Shown: positions 1 through 12,219 of the stretch, in pieces
How the letters are laid out: each line of letters starts with the position of its first letter
Position numbering within the stretch: position 1 is the stretch's first letter
Source of the DNA: Cucumis sativus
Taxonomy: Eukaryota > Streptophyta > Magnoliopsida > Cucurbitales > Cucurbitaceae
Length of the DNA: 64,000 nucleotides
Direction: 5' to 3'
Assembly: GCF_000004075.3 (NCBI RefSeq)
Contig: NC_026656.2
Location: 14,012,001-14,076,000, forward strand
Made by a program: the position numbers and the translations under genes
The notes under the pieces: generated by a model
What the model was told of the DNA's origin: nothing
The model's database searches: none
What the model saw: the letters and a program-made list of their open reading frames with translations, nothing else

Positions 1-2688
1 AATTTTTAGAGTTAAAAGAGAAAATAGTGTACCTCATTCACGAACAATTAGACTTTGTGGACATAGAAATCATATGTCAACGACTTAATAAAGTGATAGT
101 TTGTCTAATGACTCTATTTCTTTTTTATAATTTATTTCAACTAAATTATTAAAAAGAAATGGAAAACATATTTACTATTCAATCTCATTAAAGACAATAA
201 ATATTTTCACGAAAACAATACTTCTAGTAACTAGGGTTATATTCAATGCACTCAAATGAAACCTTCTTACTAATAAATACAAATAGCAAACATTAAATAA
301 TTAAATGTAACGCCTATCTTTGTAAAATATAGAAAGTCTATGGTAAACATTTGGTCATCTTGCCAAATATAGGAGTAAACATTCAAATGTTGTTCTACAT
401 AGACAAATATTTTAATTTTATTGAAAAGTAGAGCAAAAATTACCTATATAGTCTCTAAAATTTTAAAAATCTACTCTTTTAGTCTATAAATTTATAAGAA
501 TAGACTAATTTAGTTTATGTAGTTTCTAAATGTGCATTTTTAGTTTCGGAATGTTTTAAAATAGGTTTAAATGTAGGGGTATTCAAATAACCCGAGTAAG
601 AGTTGGGTAAGGTTGGATTGAATTTCTTTTATGTTTTTTCGAATAGGGTTGAGTTCGGGTTGCATTTTTAAAGATCTAGATTAACCCAACCTAACTCGAA
701 CTTTTAATATTATTAAAATATATATTACAACTTATACATATTATTATAAAGTTTTTTTTTAAGCCTGTAATAGATACGTTAAATTTTGATATTTAATATT
801 TGAATTTTCTGAAATTTTAGTAATTAAAATATGTCATGAATAAATTTAATTATTTTAAGTTAATAAATAATATACATAGAAAAAAGAAAAAAAAAAAAAC
901 AATTGACAACCCAACTCAATCCATTTACACACCTATTTAAACGATCACTAAAACAACTTTATTTTTTTAAAAAAATATTATATGACATCTTTAACTAAAA
1001 TAAATTCTAAAATTCATATTATATTAAAAAATATTTTTTAATTTTAAATATCATATAAAAATTTTAAATAATCTTATATCTGTTTTTTAAAACTAGAATT
1101 TAAAGGGGAGATTTTGAGAAATAAAACATTTTTGGTTTTATATTTTGAATTTAGCACAATTTTAAAAAATTGTAATTTTGTTTTTTAGATTCGAGATTCT
1201 TTTCAAATTTTTAAAAACTGTTTAAAGAAAATTTCACTGTGCATCATCAATTTTTTTTTAATTTGAAAATAAAGACAAAGAAGTCATACAATATTACCTA
1301 AGAAAACTAAAAATGGATTAATGAAAACTTGGGGACCTCTCAGAGCAATTTTAACCAAAAACCATATAACATAATGCTTATGTTCTTTAGCTCGAGGCAT
1401 CTTGGGACAACTTTAGTCCGAGATCATATTACATAATGCTTCGTATATCCAAAGTCTCTTGTTATTATGTTTGATTTCTTTATCTTTATCTTCAAATTTT
1501 AATAAAAAAAAAGGCTCTATCTCGATGACGCACTCGGCCGAGAGATACCAAGAAATTTTCTTCAAAGAGTTTTTTAAAATTTGAGAAGAATCTCGAGTCT
1601 ATCTCGATCAAGATTGACCTTGAGAAAAATAAAATTACCGAATCTTCTAAAATTGTTTTACTTTTAAAATATAAAACTAAAAAAGTGTTAGTTTTGTCAA
1701 ATTTGCAATAATAAAAAAACGTACAATTTACGAATGAAAGGAGTAAATGAATCAATTCTTATAAACGGTTTTAGGTAAGTTCTTAAAACTCGTAAATTTG
1801 AGGACTACAAACTTAAATTTCCCAAAAGTGGGAATATGTGTAATTTCAAAAAGAGGAAAAAGAAAAAGAAGAGAAGAAAAGCTAGGTCATAGGCGTAAGA
1901 AGAGTAGTGGAATTTTTGGTGTATTATGGAGAAATGTTAAGACATTTCTTAAAAATGACTGCAACACACTCACAAGATCTTTGTTCATAAGTCGAAGTCA
2001 CTATCCAAATCCATCCACATTCTTACCAAATTCAAATCCAACTTCCCAACTCCTTCTTCTTCTTCCAATTCTTCATTCTCTAACTCAATTTCTTAATCCG
2101 ACTCCGTTTTTGGTACCTCTTCAAAGAAGAAGAAACGCAAGGATTTGGGTCCAATTTCTGCTTGCCGGGGCCTGGGACTCATTTTACGATCGGAATCCTA
2201 TGTCTTCGAACTTTTACTCGTTTTTAGTTTGTGGGTTTTCAGGTTTGTTTTTTTTTCTGTTACTGGTTCGTTATATGTTTCTTCAATTGTCTTGATCTTT
2301 CTACTCTTTCTCTTCATCTTTGTTGTTGAATGTATGTTGTGTTTGATGGGGTTTGGTTTCTGAGTTGTGGTTCATCAATGCTCAATTTTTAATTGCTAAT
2401 TGGATATAATCTGGCGTCTAATGGTTGTTGGGTTTGTAATCTACACATCGATGTTTTACTTTCCTCGTCATACATCGTTTGTTTATCCCTTTTTCCGAAA
2501 TGGGTATTTGCTTATTTTATGTTCTGTCAAGATTTCCATATTTGTGTCTATCATGTTTATTTGGTGTAGTTTTTATTTAACTGCAATGGTTGATGAGCTT
2601 TCAAGGTTAATTGTGGGTTTTGGTCGTCTCTATACGATAGTAGAACTCGTGTGACTTATGTTTGTTAGAATTTTGTTGACTCTCATAG
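1..2688. other. Non-coding spacer and GH43 5' leader region
   Basis: Very AT-rich sequence without a convincing gene. Apart from the MITE at 574-935 I see only poly-A/T tracts. The pyrimidine-rich, less AT-rich stretch from about 1960 to 2240 probably contains the promoter and first untranslated exon of the GH43 gene: the acceptor AG at 2687-2688 precedes a short leader that matches the leader of the second copy at 14408. The open frames at 1798-2363 lie in this leader and look fortuitous. Confidence 0.5.
574..935. mobile_element. hAT-like MITE (non-autonomous)
   Basis: The ends are imperfect inverted repeats: TAGGGGTATTC at the left and TTTACACACCTA at the right. They are flanked by an almost exact 8-bp direct repeat, TTTAAATG (566-573) and TTTAAACG (936-943). 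An 8-bp target-site duplication is typical of hAT transposons. The inside holds AACCCAAC/GTTGGGT-type words in both orientations and no coding frame. The terminal match is imperfect, so the element is old. Confidence 0.55.
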
Positions 2689-2739
2689 GTTTCATTTTCT
2701 TAAATGCTGAATTATCTTGGAGATAAAAAGGACGAGAGA

Positions 2740-5700
2740 ATGAAGATGAGGAACAGATACAGGAAATCAACTGCTTTACGTTGTGATGCGGGAAGCAGAT
2801 GTTTGATATCTGTGGTAATTGGGAGTCTTATGGGGTGTATTCTTCTGCTGAACTTATATTCTGCTATAAGTCCTGCGGATGAGATAGGTCAGGGTATTCA
2901 TCTTCGAACAAGTCATCACCTTCACTTTCCTGAACTTGAAGAGGTGGAAGAAGAAAACATTCAAATTCCCCCTCCCCGTAAGAGATCTCCACGTGCAACA
3001 AAGCGAAGACCAAAGAAAACAACCACACTGATTGATGAATTTCTTGATGAAGATTCACAGCTTAGGCACAAATTCTTTCCTGATAAAAAAGCTTCCATTG
3101 ATCCGATGATCACGGGAAATGATAGTATGTTCTATTATCCAGGGAGAGTTTGGCTTGATACTGAAGGGAATCCTATTCAAGCTCATGGAGGTGGAGTGTT
3201 ATTTGATGAAAGATCTGAAACATACTATTGGTATGGAGAGTATAAAGATGGTCCCACCTACCATGCTCACAAAAAGGGAGCTGCACGGGTAAAAGCTACA
3301 CTTTACCTTCATTTTCTATAATACTAGTCTAATGCTTCCTTAGGTAAAAAGAATTCCTATTGCATAGACAGTTGACTTGCATCTCTATGAATTTGTGTGG
3401 AAGCAACAAACTTTGATCAGTACTTCAGTCTTTTATTCCCTTTTTCCATTACTGGCGATAGTGTCTTCTCTATTATATATATGGGAATTTCCAATGTTGA
3501 TCATTTTTGCCTTTTCAGATAAGAAGTATTTTTTTCTTTCTTTTGTTATTTTGTATAGCTTACTGCTTCTACTTGGAGTTCTTAGCATAGGTTTTTTAGT
3601 AATTACTCCACAGACTCGGTCATTTTAGTTTAGATTGGAAGGTTTTTCTGCAATCTTCTTTTAAGACAAAGGATGGTTTATCACTTTGTCCCCTAGGTTT
3701 TTTGTTTGTCTTTGGCTCTTTGAATGAGCCTCTCCATTTCTTATCATTAAAAAGAAGTCATTTATTGCTCCATGGTGGTTTTAATGACTTTATGTCTTTT
3801 ATCTTCTTAAACATGAATTATCAGCTCTGGTGACCGTTTTATGCTAATTTGCTTCTAGTTCATCAGTTCTTACCTTATTTCACTCTTGATAAGGTTCGCG
3901 TCCAACTTATGAATCTTGTTAGTTTTTTAGATGGTATGTGATACTTGGAAGCATCCAACGTATGAATCCTATTACTTCATTGTCTTGGGAGGATAGCATT
4001 GAGAAGAAATTTAAGGGGGAGGAAGTGGGTACACTTTGTTATCTTTCTCTTTTGGAGCCGATTGAGAGTATGCTGATTTGGGATGGGAGCTTAAGAAATG
4101 GAATTTAGATAAAACAGGATTTTCATTGTTAAATGTGAAGCTAAAGAGTCAGTTGATATTCCCTCTTTTCCTAATTTGCTTGGCTTTGGGAAAGCTTAAA
4201 TATAGCTGAACTGAGACTTTCCGCAGAACATGAAAAAGTTCCAAATTAGCATAGGTCTAAATTCCTAGTCCCTAGACTATCCCTTTTAAAATTGTATTTG
4301 ATTTCTTTAAGCTGAATTAACCAAAAACAAGGCCAACATGGCACTAACTCAACTGCTCAACACTTTTCTTTTTTTTGAAACCCTTGCAGATTAGGACAAG
4401 AAGTCCTTCGTGATTAGAGAAACACCATACTAACTTTTGGTTCTAACCAATGGGGTGACAAGACTGAACTACCATATGGTGAGCCTAATTTGGAAATTCA
4501 AGATTCCAAAAAAGCTGAAAGTTCTTTCATGGTCATTGCTCTATAGAAGTTTGAATACCCACAAGAAGCTTCAAAGGAAGTTTCAACTTCCAAAATAGGA
4601 TGATCTCTCCTTCTACGTGTCACCTTTGCTTGAGGAGGAATCCCATTATCACATGTTCTTGCATTGTCCTTCTGTGGCTAAATGGTGGCAGTTTTTCTTC
4701 AATGTGTTCGGGGTGGATTGCTGGCTTCCTTAATTAAATTTATGATTGGCTTATGGAAGTGCCCAATGGTAGGATACTTGGCAGCTGTCGGCAAGGGGAA
4801 AGTTCTTTGGAGATGTGTGACGCCTTCCCTCCATTAGGGGCGTTGGAAGGTAAATAATAGTCTGGTTTTAAAGGTAAGTATTCTTCTTTAGAGTCCTTCT
4901 GACTAATGGTTCAACCCAAGGGCTCTTGGTGGTGTTAAGTATTCTTCTTCAGAAAGAAATGTGAGACATTTTTCACTGTTGTGTTGTGTCCGTACGGACT
5001 GCAGAAGTATGAAAAGAGAAAGAAATTTGGACTCTCATATATATTCTATCATTCATGTTAATGATGAACTTTATTTGGCATTTAATAGAAGATAAAAAGG
5101 TGAAATAGCAGGTATTGAATATGAAGGTCTCATCTACGTACTTGATGATTTATTAGTTCATCCACCAGAGTTTGCTCACTAATTGAATATGAAAGGTCTC
5201 ATCTCCATACTTGTTCGTCACCTCTTGATGATTTATTAGTTCATCTCATCCACCAGAGTTTTGCATGCTTCAAATGGTATCTCAGGGATGCTCACTGAGT
5301 CTATTAATGAGATGCGTTATGGTGATTCCCTTAGGGTGCTTTGAGTCTTCTAATCCCCTTAGCATTTAAGAGATGAAAATTTGTTCTATTGCCACTCATC
5401 TCCAATGCTATACTCGAAGAAAAAAACATCACTCTCTAGTTTCCTCCAATCAATGAGGATAATTCTCTGAACTGAAATCACAAATTGTGTCGAAGAAAAG
5501 GTTTTTAGTTATTTGGCTCCATCTCTCATGAGAACAAGAGCCATCTTCTGGGATTACTGTTGACAAGTACTTTATGGAGTAGATTTTGATGGTGTTTTCA
5601 CTAAAGGAGTATTTCATTCTTCAAAGGACCGTTTTACTTCTGCTTCTCTTTCTCATCATGTTGAAAATTCTTATGGAACTTATGATGTGAGCTTGAGCAG

Positions 5701-8469
5701 TGTTGATGATTACATGTTTCTCTAAGGGTTGCTAGCTTGAGTAGTATCGATGATACGGGTCAGTTTACTATCATTATTTCAAGAAAGTGACAAAGAGACT
5801 CATTTTTCTATTTCTTCACCAACGCCTTAGTTTCTCTTATTGAGGTTTGCATCTCAAGTTACATGAAAATACTTCATTGAATTCCTAGACATTCCTTGTT
5901 GAGGTTTGCTTGCTCTTTTGATATTGAGGTTTGGGTTTGGTGGTCCTTGCTTGGTGATAAATTTCTTGAGATGGCTTTGGTCCAATTTACAGGTCCATTT
6001 TTCAAAGTGCAGCTTTCTGTAGTGAGTTTGGTCTTTTGGTCTTCCTCTTTGCCATTTTCTTTTTGTTTTGTACACTCAATATTTTCTGTTCTTTTCGGTT
6101 CTCTGTAGTGGATCTTTCTGTCTTCTGTTTAGTTCTCTTGTTTGCAGAGTTTGTTTCTCTGAGAATCAGTTTCGTTTCATTTATTCAATGGAGCATTTTC
6201 TTTTTAAAAAATATATATTGTTAGTGGTTAAAGGTACGCTTTTGCTGGTGCTGGTTTACATAAAAACATAATGGTTGGAGACAGTGTAGTAGAGAAAGAG
6301 GACCAGAATTGAAAAGAATGTTAGGGATGGAAGAGAGGAAATTAAAAGAGCGTAGTGGGAAACAAGTGGATGTGCTACGCTAAGTCAAAGACAGTTGATG
6401 ATAGGAAAATATCTTAAATATTAGACAATGCTTATTGAGATTTGTGGCTAAGCTTGAGCTTGGCACTTCCCATTATGGCATGAACCGAGTTCTTTCTCTC
6501 TACACGCATCAAAGGGCCCTTGGATATTCTCAAAATCTCAAGTACCAAAACCTTATATCCAGAATAACGTCAGCAGCGGAAACTGATTTTTCTACGTTGG
6601 TTGGGCAATTTTACAAAGGCCTTTCAATTCTTTATTCAACCAAAAATCATCGTCTATCTAAGACTGCTGGAGTTAATCAACTAACACTTGAAACTTTGGC
6701 ATAAGAAGAAACCTCACAGGAGATGAAATGCGTAGGCCTACAGTGGTAGCCTTTACTAGTAGCAAGAATAAGAAATCTTTCGTATAATCTACAGTGGTAG
6801 CCTATATTTGTAGGTAAGAAAAGGAGTAATGGAGCAAAAATATTTTGATACCTATAAATAATGATTCTCTTTGGGGAGAGGAACAGTGTCTTGAGGTGTG
6901 GAGAGGTACCCTGGTGAAGTTTGGTCTCTGGTGAGGACCGTGAACTTTCATGTATCTCTTTGGGCTTCAATATCAAAGGCTTTTTGTAAATTATGACCCA
7001 GACAACATTTTACTTGGTTGAAAACCCTTTCTTTAGTGGGTTTTTGTGGGCTTGACTTTTTTGTATGTCCTTGTATTCTTTCTTTTTTTTTCTTTTTTTT
7101 TTTCCTCCTTAGTTAAAGCAGTTATTTCTATCTAAAACATGTTACGTGGTCTAAATCTTCAATCCCATCACATCATTCTACGTTCAGCCTGTTAAAGTGC
7201 AAGATTAGGTATGCTGTCAAAGAATCCTCCAACCCTAATTGCTCCATCAATTCTTTTCAACCAGATAGAGTCCCTCCTCCTCCATCCCTCTGATTTTAAG
7301 GCTAACTCTCTATGCTACAACGCTTGATAGTTAATACTAGGCAGTTCATAGGATGTAATATTTATCTAATGATTCTTAAAACCAACAATTGTTTGGTTGT
7401 GACTTCTTTTACGATCTGATATCTTTTATTCCTGTGCTACTAGCTGTAAATTGATCACATTTCGTCTTCTGCTCATCATGTGATTCAGGTTCACTGTTTT
7501 AATATTTCACTATTAACTTATGTTGCCTTCTCTTTTTCACTTGACTAATGTATTCTCAACACATGCAACAAGTTAGCCTTAGCAACTACACTTACATTTT
7601 GTCGTTCTTATGATTAGGTTGACATTATAGGAGTCGGTTGCTACTCCTCCAAAGACTTGTGGACCTGGAAAAATGAAGGCATTGTTTTGACAGCGGAAGA
7701 AACAGATGAGACCCATGATCTTCATAAATCAAATGTACTCGAGAGGCCGAAAGTAATCTACAATTCAAGGACTGGAAAATATGTAATGTGGATGCATATT
7801 GATGATGTAAACTATACCAAGGCTTCTGTTGGTGTTGCCATCAGTGATTACCCCACCGGTCCATTCGATTATCTCTACAGCAAAAAACCCCATGGATTTG
7901 ATAGTAGAGACATGACAATCTTCAAAGATGACGATGGTACAGCCTATCTCATTTACTCCTCCGAAGACAATAGTGAGCTTCATGTAGGATCTCTCTCAAA
8001 AGATTATCTCGACGTGACCAATGTAGCGAGAAGGGTTCTCATCGGCCAACACCGAGAAGCACCAGCTTTGTTCAAACACCAGGGAACTTACTATATGGTC
8101 ACATCAGGGTGCACGGGATGGGCACCCAATGAGGCACTAACACACGCAGCTGAGTCAATAATGGGTCCATGGGAGACAATGGGAAACCCGTGTATAGGAG
8201 GGAACAAAATGTTTCGATTGGCTACATTCTTTTCTCAAAGCACATTTGTTCTTCCCTTACCTTCATATCCCAACTTGTTTATTTTCATGGCGGACCGTTG
8301 GAACCCTGCAGATCTTAGAGACTCGAGGTACGTTTGGTTGCCATTGATGGTTGGAGGACTTGTGGATGAACCCCTTGACTACAATTTTGGGTTCCCTTTG
8401 TGGTCAAGAGTGTCTATATATTGGCATAGGAAGTGGAGGCTTCCTCAAGGCTGGAATTCATTGAAATGA
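2740..8469 (+). CDS. GH43: Glycosyl hydrolase family 43 protein, copy 1 (Golgi-type exo-beta-1,3-galactosidase family)
   Basis: Two coding exons, 2740-3288 and 7618-8469, joined in phase 0 (CGG|GTT), give 466 residues. The start ATG at 2740 is the one conserved in copy 2; an upstream in-frame ATG at 2704 is not. The protein is type II: a short basic N-terminus, a membrane anchor at about residues 21-43, a basic stem, then a five-bladed GH43 domain. Seen motifs are AHGGG (148-152), YYWYGEYKDGP, RPKVIYN, HGFDSRDMT, YLIYSS, GQHREAPA, TSGCTGWAPNEA and RWNPADLRDSRY. From family knowledge, the Arabidopsis homologues (GH43A/GH43B) are Golgi enzymes trimming beta-1,3-galactan on arabinogalactan proteins and affect root cell expansion. 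The intron is 4329 bp and holds transposon relics. A second copy lies at 14457. Substrate is inferred. Confidence 0.93.
4470..4790 (+). mobile_element. LINE retrotransposon relic (zf-RVT region)
   Basis: Inside the GH43 copy 1 intron. From about 4486 one frame reads IWKFKIPKKLKVLSW, then RSLNTHKK, which is typical of the region just before the zinc-binding domain at the C-terminus of plant LINE reverse transcriptases. A stop follows at about 4600. A Cys-x2-Cys pair in one frame and a HMFLHCPSVAKWW-like His/Cys part in another frame show that the copy is frameshifted and dead. Outer limits are unclear. Confidence 0.6.
5113..5263. repeat. Short local tandem duplication
   Basis: A unit of about 60-80 bp occurs twice in direct order inside the GH43 copy 1 intron, near 5115-5176 and 5183-5263. 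Shared words are TTGAATATGAA, GGTCTCATCT, CTTGATGATTTATTAGTTCA and TCCACCAGAGTTT. The second unit carries small insertions. No function is visible. Confidence 0.7.
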
Positions 8470-9202
8470 TACAAATTGTTCTCGAAATCTCCCCCTCAAT
8501 GTACCATATAATAAAGGTCTTTGTTTTATTCTTTGGGTGTCGCTAATAATCTTCACTACATATTTTATAGGCAAAAGAATATTACTCTTGAGAGAATTTA
8601 TACGTTTATTTTTTTGTTTAACTAATAATTTATGATAGCAGTCTTCAGTTTTACCCTTCTCTTTTCCCTAATCTCTCAGACTCTCATTTTAATAAAGTTT
8701 AAAACTCATCTTGATTCCTAAATTTTGCCTTTTGCGAAATTAAGCGATTTCCTCTTCAAATTACATTCACTCTATGAGATCTTTCCTATAAAAATTACCA
8801 TATTCAAACAAGTATGATTGATAACTCATTTTCATAACTTTCACGAAAATGTCATCCTTATTTTGTTTAATTATATTATAATTAACTCAAAACTATATAG
8901 TTCATCCATCAAACACATATTTAGTCATGCTAATTTGACAAAATATTTATAAAAATAAAATATTTGCAACATAAATAAACATTGATAGACATTTTAATAT
9001 AAATAAATAAAAAATGAGCAAAATATTTCTTTTGGAAGAACAAATTAAAATATTGATTTTGTATTGTAAATGATTTATTTTAGTCATTTACACTTTCCCT
9101 CGACTATCAAATTTAATAGCCATATTCTCTAATGAGCGGTTTTATCATCCGTTTATGGGGTTTTTACAAAGCAAAGCCCAATAACCCGATTTAGGCAAAG
9201 GA
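8470..9202. other. Spacer between GH43 copy 1 and the next gene
   Basis: AT-rich, with no gene. It should contain the GH43 3' UTR (an ATAATAAAGG signal-like word near 8507) and the promoter of the gene at 9203. AAAGCCCAATAACCCG just before that gene contains AGCCCA, the reverse of a TGGGCT site II-like element. This is suggestive only. Confidence 0.4.
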
Positions 9203-12200
9203 ATGGGTGATCGGAGGAGCCACCAACACGGTGGCGACAGCAGCAGCGGAGAGGAAGACGGCGACGCCCAGTGGAGATCTGCCATTGATTCTGTTGCTAT
9301 CTCCTCTGTGTTTATCTCGTCCTTAACTAATGGTGTTCCTGCTACTTCCATAGCCACAACTTCAAGCTCTGATAATGGTTTTGAGTTTAATCTTTGTGCT
9401 CAGCCGCCCAAGCAATATCAAATCAAGGTCGGTACCATCACCTTTCCTTTTCCGACCATCAATCGTCTTTGTATTGTTTTGCTTTTTTTTTTTACTTACT
9501 TTGAATTACATTTTGCGGCTCTTTTGAGTTGAAGCTCTTGGAATAGGAAATGATTGAGATGTAATGTTATTTAGATTTTCAATTCTTTATCGAAGCTAGA
9601 ATAATGGGTTTGTTTATTTGTGATTACTATGTTTTTTGTCTTGCCGTGAAGGCTGGGAGCTATGTGGAGTTTCATAAATTTACGAACACTCAATTATATT
9701 GGCTAAAACATTTGACACGATAACTTTATGCCCGGAACTAGATATGTCTCATCCACTTGGAAAGATTTCTGGCAAGACACTCCGTTAATCATAGAAACAC
9801 AACACTTCTAACAAGTATTTGTCTTTACTACGAAGCATTCTTTTGGTGTAAATATGGATGTTACTTATTGTCTTCTACCCTTTCTCCTCCTTTTGCCTGC
9901 ATTAAGAAAGTGTCTACATTGTCATTTCTTTCAATATCTGACTGATGGGCTCCTTGACTTGCAGGCACAAAAACTATTGGATAATATTTTGGAAACTACT
10001 CTAGAGTTGGTGGAACATTCCAATTCTGTTCCTTGTGATGATGATTCCAAATCCAGCGAAGGTGGAATTCGTTTGTTTAAAAATGCTCCAGTGGGGGTTG
10101 TGTTTGATCACGTGGGTAAGTACTTTAACTACGTTTTCTTATTTGAAGAAGCCAGAAGACAGACTTAGTGATACTTAGATGCTTATACTTAATGACTCCT
10201 GATACTGGATATCTTAAAGCTTAAACAAATATGAACTATTAGAAGTGAATCTTTGAAAACAAGTTACAACTTCCCAAAATGTACATCTATTCATCCTGTG
10301 TTTCATGTTTCCCAACTTAAACGTGCCTTAGGAGTTTGGGACAGCATTACGATGTGGAATCAGATGCCTATTATCTGTCAGATTTGTTTGAATGGATGGT
10401 GAAACCAATGGAGGTGTATGAATATTGCAATTGCAAAAGTTCTTCGACAGGTGCTTGGGAAGTCATCATTAGCTGAAAGGGATTGCCTGAACATGAGGCC
10501 ACCTGGGAGAACACAATGATTTCAAGTATCAATTCCCTATGTTTCATCTCGAGGACAAGGTGAATTTAGAAGTAGAAGGTAGCTTGTTTCTAGAGTAATT
10601 TGTCGAGAGGAAAGAGAGAAAACTGAACCATTTAAAATAGGTTGGGAAATCACTGTAATTTCCTTAGTGCGAGGTTGTTCTTGATCAATAATGATTTGTG
10701 CGTAAGATAACTGACAAGAATTTAACTATAAATAGAGGGAAGGGGAAGGCGGATAAGCAACATTTTGGCGAGGTATTTAGGGCTTGAGAGATCTCAAGAT
10801 AGAGAGGATGTAAATACTTCAAACTCGTGGTTTATCTTGTATTTGGTTATCATTTATCTTTCCATATATTTAGGTTCTAACTAGAGATTATTTATTTGGG
10901 TATGGTATGAGGAGGTAGGAAACCTCACAAATAGGGATATAGATTTCTATCAAGGGTGATGGAAATTTTGACGATATTACCTTTTGTTCTAAAGGGGGAT
11001 GAAGTGAAGATTCTGTTAAGAAACTGCATCTATTCCAAAGTGAACCCAACGAGTCATATGAAACAGAGTCTAATGCAGTAATAGCATGATAGAACACTGA
11101 TACAGTGTTTCTATTTTATTGATAACCATCTAACTGCATTATATAACTAACTACTCTTAGCCCTATCTAAATCTAGGTATCTAACATAGCACTAGTATCT
11201 TCTCTTTTAGTTCCCGCCAAAGACTCTTCTATTGTTGAGATTTGTAGTCTTTAGATGTGGGCGATTCTTTCTCGATCTCTGGGTGTTGCAGTTTAGCAAT
11301 GATTGCTTTATTATTTTGTCTTTCAGGAAATCTTAAAGTGCAAATTGATTGGGGGTCTTACTTTCTGGTTCTTTAGTTTGCTCTGGTTTCCCAAAGAGGT
11401 TGTTTCAATTTAAACCTTGCTTTTTCTTAAGCCAATTGCCGTCCGTTCTGTAATTACGCTTTGTTCTTTGAGTCGATGGCATACCAACCTTTTTGCATTT
11501 GAACAAAATATGTTCTTTTAAATGGGAAAAAGAAAAAGAAAAAAAACTGATGACGACCTATCAAGAAACATGGAACAACATAAAGAAAAAATAAAAATAG
11601 GCGTTTGCAACAGATAGGCACACGCCATATGCATCTGCTCTATTGAAAAGGTTGTCACATCTTTAGTAGGGAAATCTCGTATTCGTAATGACCTTGTGAA
11701 TGGTGTTATATTTGCTCTATTCTAATTAGAACATCAAGTATACAAGCGTATATCTCTGACGATGTTAAATGTTATTCATTTCTGATATTATGGATTCCAA
11801 ATGAAGTTCTCTGTTTGTTATATGTATAATGCCTTCAGATGAGCTTCCACGCCCCACAAAGAGACCTAAAATTCTACCAGGGAAAGAAATCAACGAGAAA
11901 TCAAAGAAGGTTGCCATCACTTTGATCCAAATTCTCTTGTTTATCATTCATCCACGTTTTCTTAACACTACTGTTTTCTTTTCCTTTCACCATAAAGTTC
12001 AAGCAGCAGCTCCGATCCGTGGCTGTTGAAGGAGAAGACATAATAACTGCTTCGAAACGTGTGTGTGAGAAGTCAATTGCTCGGCTTGAAGCTAAAGAAG
12101 CAGCAGTGAAAGCAGCAGCCAAAAGAGAGGAAGATAGGGTAGCAAAACTGAAAAAGGTAAGAGGAGAGAAATGGTTACCATCAATTGCTAGGGAAATGAA

Positions 12201-12219
12201 GTTACAATCTCAACAATGA
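9203..12219 (+). CDS. Conserved plant protein of unknown function (222 aa)
   Basis: Four exons: 9203-9427, 9965-10115, 11839-11909 and 11998-12219. Joining them gives one open frame of 222 residues with phases 0, 1 and 0. The N-terminus is polar and acidic (DSSSGEEDGDAQW). The middle has a hydrophobic stretch (KLLDNILETTLELV) and PVGVVFDHV. Then comes a basic, proline-containing segment (KRPKILPGKEI, about 132-142) that could be a nuclear signal. The C-terminus, about 160-205, is rich in Ala/Glu/Lys and is probably a coiled coil, ending with GEKWLPSIAREM. I recognise a conserved plant protein family but know no assigned function. The GTAAGA at 12157 is coding (KVRGEKW), not a donor. The gene lies between the two GH43 copies, and a broken duplicate of its 5' end is at 26345-26975. 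Confidence 0.82.
10265..10870 (+). mobile_element. Ty3/gypsy retrotransposon 3' remnant (integrase tail, chromodomain, LTR part)
   Basis: Within intron 2 of the unknown gene. At 10292-10327 one frame reads HPVFHVSQLKRA, the hallmark of the C-terminal end of Ty3/gypsy integrases. At 10480-10512 GLPEHEATWEN matches a retroelement chromodomain, and at about 10518-10585 a shifted frame continues with FPMFHLEDK. Stops and frame changes lie between them. After about 10590 the sequence is LTR-like with a TATA box (TATAAATA, 10727-10734). No second LTR or protease/RT was seen, so this is a truncated dead copy. Confidence 0.72.

Noticed and set aside
1798-2363. Frames of 165 and 72 residues before GH43 copy 1
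   Set aside because: Low-complexity sequence in what looks like the promoter and first leader exon; not conserved at the second GH43 copy.
2704-2739. Upstream in-frame ATG for GH43 copy 1
   Set aside because: The matching ATG in copy 2 is out of frame, so the shared start at 2740/14457 is preferred.
12157-12165. GTAAGA as splice donor ending exon 4 of the unknown gene
   Set aside because: The frame continues as KVRGEKWLPSIARE, a conserved C-terminus, so these bases are coding.
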